NCBI GenBank assembly: GCA_038400315.1
Contig: CP151667.1
Coordinates: forward strand, 806,001-870,000
From: Isosphaeraceae bacterium EP7
Lineage (GTDB): Bacteria > Planctomycetota > Planctomycetia > Isosphaerales > Isosphaeraceae
DNA: 64,000 bases
Direction: 5' to 3'
Below the pieces are notes generated by a model. The model saw nothing but the letters and a program-made list of their open reading frames with translations. It searched no databases and was not told the DNA's origin. Position 1 is the stretch's first letter; each line of letters begins with the position of its first letter. The position numbers and the translations under genes were made by a program. This document shows positions 45,288 through 54,300 of this stretch, in pieces.

Positions 45288-46925
45288 ATGATCCGCTTGA
45301 TCCTCCCCCCGGCCCGCCTGGTCGCGTTTGTGCTTATCGTCGCACCCATCCTGGGGCTGCTGGCCGCCCCGGGGATGGATCGCGGCGACAATGGGGCCGT
45401 CCGGCCGACCGTCTTCCCCGCAGCCCTGGTCGCCTGGGACCACCTGACCCGCGACTGCCTGCGCAACAGCCTGGCCCTGGCGGGCGCGGCCACGGCGGCC
45501 TCGCTGCTTTTGGGACTGTCGCTGGCGGCGATCGCGAACCGAGGCGTGGGCCGATTTTCCGGGGTCAAGGCTCCGCTCGCGGCGGTGCCCCTGGCGGTCC
45601 CGCCGTTCGTCGCGGCCTGGGGCTGGCATTTGGCGGTGCTCTGGGCGGCCGGCCGCTGGCCTGAGTGGATGGGGACCGACGCCGGCGTCTTTGCCGCCTG
45701 GCTGCCTATGGTCGCGGCCTATTCGGTCTGGGGCGCCTCGCTCGTGGCTTCCAGGGCCGGCGCCGACCTCCGCCGGATCGCACCCGACTGGCAATCGGCC
45801 GGCCAGGTCGCCGGCGCCGGCCGCGCGGGCCTGGCCTTGTCCCTGACATGGTCCCTCCTTCGCCCCGGAATCACCCGCTCGCTGGCCTCGGTCTTCACCC
45901 TCACCCTCATCGAGCCCGCGGCCCCCTGGATGCTCGGCCTGCGCCGGACCCTGGGCTACCAGGTGCTCGCCGAGGCCTTTCACGACGACCGTTCCCCGCG
46001 CCTGGCCGTGCTCGCGGCGCTGGCCACGCTGCTCATCTGGGGCGTTCGGATCTTGCTCCGCCGCTGGGGAGGCGACGACGTTCTGCTCTCCATGCCTGAG
46101 CATCCCCGGCCCGGGTTGGCCGGCCGCTTCGCCCGCCTCGTTTCCTGGACCACCGCCGTAGGCTGGGCTCTCCTGGGCGTGCTCCCCCTCTGGTTCCTGG
46201 CCCGTCAGGCCACCACGGAGGTTGCCCTCCCTGGTTTCGCGGCCGTCAGCCTCATCCGGCCGCTGGCGGTCTCGATCCTCCTCGGGGCCATCGTGGCATC
46301 GTGCGGCCTGCTCCTTGCGGGACGCCCCGGCGGCCCACCCCGGCGAGGCTGGGCCGCCCGCCTGCTCTCCGCCTGCCCGACGATCGCCCTCGCGGTCGGC
46401 GCCCTGGCGATCCCGGCCCTGTTGGAACTCATCACCCGCCGACTCCGAGGCGGCTCCGCGCCCCTGGAGGCCTTGATCGGCCCAATCGCCCGTGCCATCG
46501 ATCCCCTGGCCACCCCGGGCCTGGCGCTGTCACTCGTCGCCGTCGCCGCCACCTTCCCCGCCATCGCCGCGATCGTCGGAGCCAGCCGGAGGCCGTCCCC
46601 CGACGATCCGGTCCGTCTCGACGCGGCCCGGCTCCTGGGCATCCCCGCGCGAGATGCCCGCAGGATTATCGAGGGACCGGGCCGCCGACGGATCTGGCTC
46701 GCCGGAGTCCTCCTCTCGACCGCCTCCCCTGCTGCCGGCCTTCTCCTGGCGCCCACCACCGAGGCCCGCCCCCTGGCCACGACCTTTGTCCTCCTCGTTG
46801 ACCAACCCGGCCAGGCCGCCCGGATCGCCGAAGCTGGCCTGACCCTGACCGCCCTGACCGGCCTCGGCCTGATGCTGGCCGGTCGAAATGGCCGCCGCCA
46901 GATGGCCGAGTCGCCCCCCGCCTGA
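45288..46925 (+). CDS. ABC importer permease, double-length FbpB-like
   Basis: It has 545 residues and about 12 membrane helices, two permease modules in one chain as in iron(III) FbpB-type proteins. The EAA-like loops are around GADLRRIAPDWQSAGQVAGAG and LDAARLLGIPARDARRIIEG. The ATG at 45288 is chosen because GGAGGA lies about 8 bases upstream; ATGs at 45273 and 45282 are too close to it. It completes the transporter with the binding lipoprotein and the ATPase. Confidence 0.88.
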   Translation: MIRLILPPARLVAFVLIVAPILGLLAAPGMDRGDNGAVRPTVFPAALVAWDHLTRDCLRNSLALAGAATAASLLLGLSLAAIANRGVGRFSGVKAPLAAVPLAVPPFVAAWGWHLAVLWAAGRWPEWMGTDAGVFAAWLPMVAAYSVWGASLVASRAGADLRRIAPDWQSAGQVAGAGRAGLALSLTWSLLRPGITRSLASVFTLTLIEPAAPWMLGLRRTLGYQVLAEAFHDDRSPRLAVLAALATLLIWGVRILLRRWGGDDVLLSMPEHPRPGLAGRFARLVSWTTAVGWALLGVLPLWFLARQATTEVALPGFAAVSLIRPLAVSILLGAIVASCGLLLAGRPGGPPRRGWAARLLSACPTIALAVGALAIPALLELITRRLRGGSAPLEALIGPIARAIDPLATPGLALSLVAVAATFPAIAAIVGASRRPSPDDPVRLDAARLLGIPARDARRIIEGPGRRRIWLAGVLLSTASPAAGLLLAPTTEARPLATTFVLLVDQPGQAARIAEAGLTLTALTGLGLMLAGRNGRRQMAESPPA

Positions 46926-47005
46926 CGACTGGGAAGGCCTCGGATGGGGACGTATGATGGAACCAAGGGTGGGTCGAGGTCTTGCCGGCGAGGAAGGGAT
47001 TGATC

Positions 47006-47773
47006 GTGCCATCACCGTTCCCGGGGATGAACCCATTCTTCGAGCAGCCGGGCTACTGGCAGGATTTCCACCTGGAATTCCTCTCGGCGCTGCGTCGGCA
47101 ACTCGTCCCACAACTCGGGTCGGCCTTCTTCGTGCAGCTCGAAGAACACCTCTACGTCCACGACCTGCCCCCCGAGCCCCGGCGTGCGATCGGTCGGGCT
47201 GACGTCTCGATCTCCGGCTCGGCGGTTCGCTCGGCTGGCCTGGCGGCGGTCGGCATGCTGGAAGCGCCGGCCGTACTTGAGTTGCCCCGGAACGAGGTCG
47301 AGCGCGTGCCGTACCTGGAAGTCCGCGACCGCCAGGGACGCGAGTTGCTGACTGTGATCGAGTTGCTCAGCCCCTCAAACAAGAAGCGGGGCGAAAACCA
47401 CGAGCAATACCCGGCCAAGCGGCGAGAGTTGCTCCGCAGCCCCACCCATCTCGTCGAGATCGACCTGCTGCGTAGAGGCCGGACGATGCCCCCGGATGAT
47501 CGACCCAGGTGCGACTACTCGGTGCTCGTCAGCCGGGCCGAGCGGCGCCCGGCCGTCGACTTCTGGCCGATCCAACTGCGAGAACGGCTGCCGGTCGTGC
47601 CGATCTCGCTGAGACCCGACGTCGTCGAGGCCCGCGTCGAACTTCAAGAAGTCTTGCACCGGAATTTCGACGGGCCTGGCTATGAGAGCTTTATCGATTC
47701 TGGGGCACCCCAGCCGCCTCTCTCAGGCGAGCAAGCCGACTGGGCCCGCCAGTTCGTTCCGGGAAACGCCTGA
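47006..47773 (+). CDS. DUF4058 family protein
   Basis: It has 255 residues. PSPFPGMNPFFEQPGYW is the hallmark N-terminus, here starting from GTG. LEVRDRQGRELLTVIELLSPSNK and HLVEIDLLRRG also match. The family is widespread in cyanobacteria and planctomycetes, with a predicted nuclease-like fold around the ExD/ELLSPSNK core, but no proven function. It is a single gene, convergent with mdh. Confidence 0.88.
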   Translation: MPSPFPGMNPFFEQPGYWQDFHLEFLSALRRQLVPQLGSAFFVQLEEHLYVHDLPPEPRRAIGRADVSISGSAVRSAGLAAVGMLEAPAVLELPRNEVERVPYLEVRDRQGRELLTVIELLSPSNKKRGENHEQYPAKRRELLRSPTHLVEIDLLRRGRTMPPDDRPRCDYSVLVSRAERRPAVDFWPIQLRERLPVVPISLRPDVVEARVELQEVLHRNFDGPGYESFIDSGAPQPPLSGEQADWARQFVPGNA

Positions 47774-47774
47774 G

Positions 47775-47808
47775 GCCGCCGCGCCACCGTGAAGGGCGGC
47801 GCGGCGGC
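47775..47808. terminator. hairpin between convergent DUF4058 and mdh genes
   Basis: A perfect 11-bp stem (GCCGCCGCGCC / GGCGCGGCGGC) with a 12-base loop starts right after the DUF4058 stop. Without a U-run on either side the terminator call rests on stem strength and convergent position. Confidence 0.55.
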
Positions 47809-47821
47809 ATGGGTCGCGATC

Positions 47822-48817
47822 TCAGAGGGCCGGTCCGAGGAGGTCCTTGACGGCGTCGCGCTCGGCTGCGAGTTCCTGGGCCGAGGCGTCGATGCGGGCC
47901 TGGCTGGCCTCGTCGATCGCCAGGCCTTTGACGACGGACCAGGACTTACCGTCCTTGCTGGTCAGCGGGAAGCTGTAGACGAGGCCTTCGGGCACGCCGT
48001 AGCTGCCGTCGGAGACCACGCCGGCGCTGAACCAGTCGTCGCCCTTGGTGGCGAACGAGGCGGAGCGGACGCTGTCGAGCGCGGCGTTGGCGGCGGAGGC
48101 GGCCGAGGAACCTCCCCTGGCCTTGATCACGGCCGAGCCTCGCTTGGCGACGGTCGGGATGAAGGTCTCGGTGAACCAGGTCGGGTCATTGATGACCTCG
48201 GTGGCCGGCTTGCCGCCGATCCGAGCGTGCAGGTAGTCGGGGAACTGGGTGTCGCTGTGGTTGCCCCAGATTGCCACGCGGTCGACCTCGCCGACGCCCA
48301 CGCCGGCCTTGATGGCGAGTTGCGAGGCGGCCCGGTTCTGGTCGAGCCGGGTCATGGCGTACCAGCGCTCGGGGGCCACCTTGGGGGCGTGCGACCGGGC
48401 GATGAGCGTGTTGGTGTTGCAGGGGTTGGCGACGGTCAGCACGCGCACGTCGGGGCCGGCGGCGTCGTTGATCGCCTTCCCCTGGCCGGTGAAGATCGGG
48501 CCGTTGGCGCGGATCAGGTCGGCGCGGGTCATGCCATCCTTGCGCGGCAGGCCGCCGACGAGGATGACCCAGTCGGCCCCTTCGAAGGCCTCGGTGGCCA
48601 CGTCGCTGGTCTTCACGCCGGCGAGCAGCGGGAAGGCGCAGTCCTCGAATTCCATGACTGTGCCCTTCAGGGAGGGCAGAGCCGGTGTGATTTCGAGCAG
48701 GCTCAGCTCGACCGGCTGGTCGGGCCCGAACAGGCCGCCGGAGGCGATCCGGAAGATCAAGGCGTAGCCGATCTGGCCCCCGGCCCCGGTCACGGCGATT
48801 CGAATCGGCTTCGGCAT
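47822..48817 (-). CDS. mdh: malate dehydrogenase
   Basis: NAD-dependent oxidation of malate to oxaloacetate in the TCA cycle. It has 331 residues. The NAD-binding motif is VTGAGGQIGYALIFRIASG, the substrate Arg loop is GLPRKDGMTRADLI, then VANPCNTNT, and the catalytic His is in WGNHSDTQFPD. This is the homodimeric, cytosolic-type MDH sequence class. ATG 48817 gives the standard start; a frame to 48874 is unlikely. Confidence 0.96.
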   Translation of the reverse strand: MPKPIRIAVTGAGGQIGYALIFRIASGGLFGPDQPVELSLLEITPALPSLKGTVMEFEDCAFPLLAGVKTSDVATEAFEGADWVILVGGLPRKDGMTRADLIRANGPIFTGQGKAINDAAGPDVRVLTVANPCNTNTLIARSHAPKVAPERWYAMTRLDQNRAASQLAIKAGVGVGEVDRVAIWGNHSDTQFPDYLHARIGGKPATEVINDPTWFTETFIPTVAKRGSAVIKARGGSSAASAANAALDSVRSASFATKGDDWFSAGVVSDGSYGVPEGLVYSFPLTSKDGKSWSVVKGLAIDEASQARIDASAQELAAERDAVKDLLGPAL

Positions 48818-48917
48818 GGTCGGTCCATTCCTCGTCGAGCTGCGGGCAAGTCGCGGGTCGGCCCGGGCGAACAAACGCGGGCTCTAGGTCGATGACCCGG
48901 ACGGATCGCCCGCCATT

Positions 48918-50465
48918 CTAACCGGCGGCCGGCCCTTGCAAGCCGGGCTCAGCGGGAGAGACGGGCGGTGGGCCGCCAGTCGCCGCCGATTGATCTGGCG
49001 TTAAGCCTTGAAGTAAAACGGGTTGGGTTCGATCGCGTGTGATCGGTCGCGGGGCGGTTTTGCGTCGATAGACGATCGGTTTCGCCCGAAGCTTGGCGAG
49101 CATCAGGGCCATCTCGCGCGGCAGGTGGCGGACTCCCGCCAGCAGGAAGGCCCCGCCGAAGAGCGCGGCCGGGATGAGGACGAGCAGCCCTGCGATCTGG
49201 TTCTCGGGGAACGACCTGGCGTCGGCCGCCTTGGGAACCGCCCCCAGCGCCGCGAAGGCCCGGCCGAAGACGGTCGACATGGCGTCGGGCTGGGCGAACG
49301 TCCCGGCGACCCAGCCCATCATTCCGGGGGCCCAGAGCCCGCCAATCAGCGAAGCCCCCAGCGCCGCGACCCCGAATGCGGCCCCTCGCATGTTGGGCAT
49401 CGTCACGCCGGCGATGATCGCCAGGCAGGGCCCCAGGTGCATCATCAGGAGCGTCTGGGCCGCGAAGAAGGCGCCCAGCGCCAGGGCCGGCTGCCTGGCG
49501 TAGATGGCCAGCGCCAGCATGGGCAGCGAGCCCAGCATCGACAGCCCGGCGACCTCGAACATCGCGCCGGGCCGTGACTTCGAAAGCCTGTCGCCGAATA
49601 GGCCGCCGAGGATCAGTCCGAGCGCCGCGCCGCCGTTGGCGGCCAGCCTGGCCATGGCACGCGACCCCTCGACGTCAATTCCCCGTGTCACTCGCAAGAA
49701 AGGGATGAGCCCATGACCCAGGCCCACCATTGCAAACGCGGCGAACGCCATGCCCAGCACCGCGTAGGTGTAGGACGAATTGACCATCAGGTCGATGTAA
49801 TCTTCCTGCGGGGCGCCCGCCTTTTCGTGCGCCAGCAGCCTGTTGGCCGGAACTCCCTCGGTCGCGCCTCGGAGGGGCTCGGGCACCGCGAGGAACACGA
49901 GCGCGGCGAGCATCACCAGGGCGCCTGCCGCGTGGCAGGTCAGTGGCCAGGGGATGAACCGGTCGGCGGTCGTGGTGATCGGCCCGACCAGCCATGGAGC
50001 GAGCGCCGCGGCCAGGGCCAGGCACGCAAGCATTCGGGCTCGATCGCCGCGGGCCACGCGGTCGAGCATCAAGGTCATCGCAACGACCAGAAATCCGCCC
50101 AGCCCCGCGCCCAGGCCGAAGCGTGACAGCCGAAGGACGAAGTAGGATTGCGCCAGGCCAACCCCGATCGTCGAAAGGCCCAAAATGGCCATGCAGACGG
50201 CCAGCCAGCGACCTCGCCTCGAACGGTCGGCCAGGTACCCGACGAGCGGCGCCGCGAGCGCGAACCCGAGGATCTGGGCGGTGGCAACCGATGCGGCCTG
50301 CCCTTCGCCCATCCCCAGCACCGCCTCCAGCCTCGGCGACGCCCACTCGGCGATCCCGCGTGCCGTCGATCCCATCAAGATCGAGGCGAACATCAGGACG
50401 AGTACGCCCCAAGGTCCCGCCGGCGTTGCGCCCGTCTCCTCCCGCTCGTCCAAGGTCGGCCCCAT
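48918..50465 (-). CDS. major facilitator superfamily transporter
   Basis: It has 515 residues and 12 predicted membrane helices. The loop 2-3 motif is VGYLADRSRRGRWL, and the matching second-half loop is LGGLFGDRLSKSRPG. The tail after about 465 is a hydrophilic Pro-rich extension. It lacks features that point to a substrate and resembles the broad sugar-acid/aromatic-acid carrier type. It has no obvious operon partner. Confidence 0.87.
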   Translation of the reverse strand: MGPTLDEREETGATPAGPWGVLVLMFASILMGSTARGIAEWASPRLEAVLGMGEGQAASVATAQILGFALAAPLVGYLADRSRRGRWLAVCMAILGLSTIGVGLAQSYFVLRLSRFGLGAGLGGFLVVAMTLMLDRVARGDRARMLACLALAAALAPWLVGPITTTADRFIPWPLTCHAAGALVMLAALVFLAVPEPLRGATEGVPANRLLAHEKAGAPQEDYIDLMVNSSYTYAVLGMAFAAFAMVGLGHGLIPFLRVTRGIDVEGSRAMARLAANGGAALGLILGGLFGDRLSKSRPGAMFEVAGLSMLGSLPMLALAIYARQPALALGAFFAAQTLLMMHLGPCLAIIAGVTMPNMRGAAFGVAALGASLIGGLWAPGMMGWVAGTFAQPDAMSTVFGRAFAALGAVPKAADARSFPENQIAGLLVLIPAALFGGAFLLAGVRHLPREMALMLAKLRAKPIVYRRKTAPRPITRDRTQPVLLQGLTPDQSAATGGPPPVSPAEPGLQGPAAG

Positions 50466-50549
50466 TTTTCTGCCAGGCTCCGCCGTCTCTGTCTCGCCTT
50501 CACGTCCCCGAGGCGATGCTAAGTCACCCGAGCCGGGGCGTCCAGGGTC

Positions 50550-51368
50550 CTAGGCCCTTCGGCCTAGCTTCAGGCTCAGGGGCATCTCCAGGCCATGGGC
50601 CTCGAGCAACGTCTCGTCGCCCAGGATCAGATCGATCGGGCCATCCGCGACGACCCGGCCGCCGTCCAGCAAGATGGCCCGGCCGCATAACGCCAGGGCC
50701 ATCTCGAGGTCGTGCGTGGCAATCAACTTGGTCGCTTCCAGGCTGGCCATCAGGGAGATGAACCGCCGCCGGCCGCGCGGGTCGAGGTTGGCCGACGGCT
50801 CGTCCAGCACCAGGACCGTCGGCTCGCAGGCCAGGACGCCCGCCAGGCAGACCCGCTTGCGCTCGCCGAAGGAGAGGTGATGCGGGGGCCTGTCGCCGGC
50901 GTCCGCCAGGTCGACTCGGCCCAGGCATTCGAGCGCCAGCCGCTTGGCCTCGGCCTTCCCCTTGCCCAGGTTCAAGGGCCCGAACGCGACGTCTTCCAGG
51001 ACCGTGGGCGAGAAGAGCTGGTCGTCGGGATCCTGGAATACCATCCCCACCCGCCGCCTGATCTCCGGGGCGTTGCGCGCGTCCATCGCCAGTCCGTCGA
51101 TCACCACCGACGATCCGGGGCCGCTCGCCCCGACTTGCGCCTTCGCTCCGTGCGCGTGCAGGGTGGCCGATCGCTCACGCCCCGGCAGCAGTCCGTTCAG
51201 GTGCAGCAGCAGCGTACTCTTGCCCGCGCCGTTGGGCCCGATGAGCGCCACCGACTCGCCCGTCGAGATCGACAGCGTCACGTCGCGCAGCGCCTCGCGG
51301 CCGTCGGGGTATCGATAGGCCAGGTGAGTCACTTCGATGGCGGGAATGGAAGGCGTCGTGGGGATCAC
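50550..51368 (-). CDS. cbiO: cobalt/nickel ECF transporter ATPase (CbiO)
   Basis: It has 272 residues. Walker A is GPNGAGKST, the Q-loop region is VFQDPDDQLFSPTV (typical of CbiO/EcfA), the signature is LSFGERKR, Walker B is TVLVLDEPSANLDP and the H-loop is IATHDLEMAL. The GTG start overlaps the cbiQ stop (GTGA). It energises uptake through CbiQ and CbiM. Confidence 0.94.
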   Translation of the reverse strand: MIPTTPSIPAIEVTHLAYRYPDGREALRDVTLSISTGESVALIGPNGAGKSTLLLHLNGLLPGRERSATLHAHGAKAQVGASGPGSSVVIDGLAMDARNAPEIRRRVGMVFQDPDDQLFSPTVLEDVAFGPLNLGKGKAEAKRLALECLGRVDLADAGDRPPHHLSFGERKRVCLAGVLACEPTVLVLDEPSANLDPRGRRRFISLMASLEATKLIATHDLEMALALCGRAILLDGGRVVADGPIDLILGDETLLEAHGLEMPLSLKLGRRA

Positions 51369-52033
51369 GCTTCGGGCCCGTCGAGCGTCCGCCAGGTGCC
51401 GTCCCAGCCCCTGGACATCATCGCGTTATGCACCCGGTCGCCCCGCTCTACTGCACGCAGGAACAGCACCGAGATCAGGCTGGCCAGCGCCGCCGGGCCG
51501 AGATTTCCCCGCCTGCGGAATGACCGCGCCCGCCTCGCCTGGAGCATTCTTGAAAGCTCGTCCGCGAACACCGCCAGATAACGGACCATCAGCTGCAACG
51601 TGGTGACCATCACCGCAGGCACACCCAGCCGCCGCATCCCGCCGAAGAGTGCCCTCGTGGTGGTGACGTGCACCAGCAGCAGGGTCGTCAACGTGGCCAG
51701 CGCATTACGGCCGAGGATCGAGGCCGCCACCGTCGCCCGACCCAAAGTCTCGCGTTCCGGGTGCGTCCCGGCGACCAGCACCGCGAAGAAGGCGACCAGC
51801 CCCAGCATCCCCAGCCATCGCCTCAGCAACGTCCAGGGGGGCACGCCCGAGAGGCCCGCGAGGAAGGCGAGCACCAGGCCTTGCGCCGTCATCAGGGCCC
51901 AGGCACCCATCGGCGTGGCCACGGCAAGGACGATCAGGACCAGGGCCGCGACGAGCTTGAACCGGGCATCCAGGCGTTGCAGCGGGGCGTCGATCGAGGC
52001 GGAGCGGTCGAGCGAGTCGAACTCAAGACGCAT
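51365..52033 (-). CDS. cbiQ: cobalt/nickel ECF transporter transmembrane protein (CbiQ)
   Basis: It has 222 residues and about five membrane helices. The N-terminal DAPLQRLDARFKLVAALVLIV and the two Arg-rich coupling loops (MLQARRARSFRRRGN and AVERGDRVHNAMMSRGWDG) are the T-component features that contact CbiO. It overlaps cbiO by 4 bases and cbiM by 11 bases. Confidence 0.92.
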   Translation of the reverse strand: MRLEFDSLDRSASIDAPLQRLDARFKLVAALVLIVLAVATPMGAWALMTAQGLVLAFLAGLSGVPPWTLLRRWLGMLGLVAFFAVLVAGTHPERETLGRATVAASILGRNALATLTTLLLVHVTTTRALFGGMRRLGVPAVMVTTLQLMVRYLAVFADELSRMLQARRARSFRRRGNLGPAALASLISVLFLRAVERGDRVHNAMMSRGWDGTWRTLDGPEA

Positions 52034-52997
52034 CGGCCAGAGCCCCCGCCCCGGCGGATTGCTCGGGCCGTGTGAAGGCCCGTCCCATCACAGCGCCCAC
52101 GCCGAAGACGAGAATCGTGCCCAGCAGGCCCGCCAGCGCCGTGGCCACCCCTTCTCGCTCGATCCCGCCGAACTTGTAGTCCGGCAGCAACGGGCGGACC
52201 AGCGGGTCGGCCTCGACCAGGAACCCCAGCCAGCCGCCGACCTTCTCCAGGCCGTCGGGGCTGCCGCTGGCAAACGGAGCCAGGAACGCCGCGACGCTCA
52301 TCGCCACCATCAACCCGGCCAGCCCCGCCTGCCAGAGCTTAGGCCCGGCGCCAAGTTCGGGCAGGTCTGGCTGATAGATCAGGTCGGGCCGGACTTGCAG
52401 GACGTACCGCAGCACCAGGCCCGTGATGACCGCCTCGCCCAGCCCGATCGCCGAGTGGACCAGAACCATCCAGCCGAGCACCTGCACGAAGTTCCCCCGA
52501 CCCCCCGCCGTCAGCTCGAGCGCGAACGCCCCGGCGGCCATCAGCACGGAAAACCAGGCCGCCACCATCGCTCCCAGCAGCACGCCGCGCCGGCCGCCGA
52601 TCAGGCGTCGGAGCGGGGCATAGATCGCATAGCCCCCCACCGCGCCGATGAGCCCCATGTTGACGAAGTTCGCCCCCAGGGCCGTCAGGCCGCCGTCGCC
52701 GAACAGCAGGCATTGCACCACCAGCACGGCCGCGATCACCCCGGCCCCGGCCCAAGGTCCCAGCATTACCGAGGCGAGCACACCGCCCAGCAGGTGCCCC
52801 GAGATGGGGAGCGTTCCCAGCGGGAAATTCACCATCTGCGCCGCGAAGACGAAGGCCGACATCGTGCCCATCAGCACCGTCGTCCGGTCGCGCAGCTGCC
52901 GCTCCACGGTACGAGTCGCGTACAGCAGGCCGACGCCGGCGATCACGCCGGTCGCCGCCGCGACCCTCGGGTCGAGCACGGCCTCGGGGATGTGCAT
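52023..52997 (-). CDS. cbiM: cobalt/nickel ECF substrate-binding component CbiM fused to a PDGLE (CbiN-like) domain
   Basis: It has 324 residues. It starts MHIPEAVLDP, where His2 is the conserved metal ligand that must follow the initiator Met, which fixes the start at 52997. PISGHLLGGVLASVMLGPW is the CbiM core. From about 235 the chain continues into a PDGLEKV-containing CbiN-like region with two more helices (AGLLGTILVFGVGAV). Co versus Ni is not decided by the sequence. No cobalamin riboswitch was recognised in the 177 bases upstream. Confidence 0.9.
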   Translation of the reverse strand: MHIPEAVLDPRVAAATGVIAGVGLLYATRTVERQLRDRTTVLMGTMSAFVFAAQMVNFPLGTLPISGHLLGGVLASVMLGPWAGAGVIAAVLVVQCLLFGDGGLTALGANFVNMGLIGAVGGYAIYAPLRRLIGGRRGVLLGAMVAAWFSVLMAAGAFALELTAGGRGNFVQVLGWMVLVHSAIGLGEAVITGLVLRYVLQVRPDLIYQPDLPELGAGPKLWQAGLAGLMVAMSVAAFLAPFASGSPDGLEKVGGWLGFLVEADPLVRPLLPDYKFGGIEREGVATALAGLLGTILVFGVGAVMGRAFTRPEQSAGAGALADAS

Positions 52998-53174
52998 GGT
53001 CGGCGCTCGCTCCGTGGGCCGTGTGACGAATTGCCGGGCGGTGTGCATCGTATCCCAATGGCCCCCCGCGGTCAAAACCCATGCGCCCCGTCGGCCATTG
53101 CGATCGGGCGGTCGGTCGACTACCCTCGCGGTCGGAAATCGAAGCCGATCCGGCCCGAAGTGGAGGTCCTCCGA

Positions 53175-54155
53175 GTGCGAGTGTTGATGACGGGCGGCTA
53201 CGGCTGCATCGGGTCGTGGGTCGCCAGGAACCTGATCGACCAGGGCCAAGAGGTCTGGATCTACGACCTCAAGGAAGACAAGCACCGTCTGGAACTCCTG
53301 CTGGAGCCCGACGAGCTGTCGAAGGTCCACTTCCTCCAGGGAGACGTCTCCGACCCCGGCGCCCTCCGCGCCGCGGCCGAGCAAATGCAGGCCACGCACC
53401 TGCTGCACCTGGCCGGCCTCCAGGTCCCCACCTGCAAGGCTAACCCGATTCTGGGAGCCACGGTCAACGTGATCGGCACCCTGGCCGTCTTCGAGGTCGC
53501 CGCCGCCCTCAAAGGCCAGATCAAGCGAGTCGTCTACGCCAGCTCCGCGGCCGTCCACGGCCCCCAGGAGTCCGACTCTGCCGGCCCCATTGCCGATGCC
53601 GTCCGCCTGGCCCCGGTCACCCATTACGGCGCCTTCAAGGTCTGCAATGAGCTGAACGCGCAGGTCTACTGGCTCGACCAGGGGATCTCCAGCATCGGCC
53701 TCCGCCCCTGGACGGTCTACGGGGTCGGCCGAGACTTCGGCGTCACCAGCGAGCCCACCAAGGCGATCAAGGCCGCCGCCGCCGGCCGCAAATATGCGAT
53801 CACCTACGGCGGGCTCCAGGACTTGCAGTACACCGGCGACGTTGCCGCCACCTTCGTCCAGGCCCTCAACGCGCCGACGGAAGGGGCCGAGGTCTTCAAC
53901 GTCCGGGGAGCCGTCGTCACCATCGAGGAGTTCGTCGCCACCCTCAAATCGGTGGCCCCCGACTCCGCCGACCTCATCACCCACGGCACCCGCCAGCTTC
54001 CCATCGCCCCCGACCTCGACGACTCCCGCCTCGCCGTCGCCCTCGCCCCCCTGCCCCGCACCGCTCTGGTCGACGGCATCCGCGCGACCTATGACCGCTT
54101 CGCCAAGCTCAAGGCCGAAGGCCGCCTGGACCTCTCGGATCTCACACCTGCCTGA
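53175..54155 (+). CDS. NAD-dependent epimerase (extended SDR)
   Basis: It has 326 residues. The NAD motif is TGGYGCIGSWVARNL, the Ser-containing strand is VVYASSAAVHGPQ, and Tyr-x3-Lys is YGAFK. The substrate is a nucleotide sugar or related compound, not identifiable. GTG 53175 is preceded by GGAGG at a spacing of 8; the in-frame ATG at 53187 would remove part of the first strand. The open frame upstream is antisense to the cbi genes and is not part of this gene. Confidence 0.87.
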   Translation: MRVLMTGGYGCIGSWVARNLIDQGQEVWIYDLKEDKHRLELLLEPDELSKVHFLQGDVSDPGALRAAAEQMQATHLLHLAGLQVPTCKANPILGATVNVIGTLAVFEVAAALKGQIKRVVYASSAAVHGPQESDSAGPIADAVRLAPVTHYGAFKVCNELNAQVYWLDQGISSIGLRPWTVYGVGRDFGVTSEPTKAIKAAAAGRKYAITYGGLQDLQYTGDVAATFVQALNAPTEGAEVFNVRGAVVTIEEFVATLKSVAPDSADLITHGTRQLPIAPDLDDSRLAVALAPLPRTALVDGIRATYDRFAKLKAEGRLDLSDLTPA

Positions 54156-54300
54156 AGACCCACTCCGAAAGCCGATTCGTCCGGTCGGGAGGCAAGAATT
54201 CCGGGCGACGGCCTTTCCTCGGACGAGCGTAAGAGGATAATGGCCATCCGACTAGGTCTGCCCCGTCAAGGAGACTGGGGGACCCTCGGAGGCCATCCTC

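Noticed and set aside
51600-53174. Long plus-strand upstream extension of the epimerase frame
   Set aside because: It is antisense to cbiQ and cbiM, and the epimerase has a GTG with a good ribosome-binding site at 53175.
52998-53174. Cobalamin riboswitch or NikR box upstream of cbiM
   Set aside because: No B12-box-like or symmetric NikR-like sequence could be recognised in the 177 bases.
52998-53984. Long minus-strand upstream extension of cbiM
   Set aside because: CbiM must start MHI for its metal site; the extension is antisense to the epimerase.
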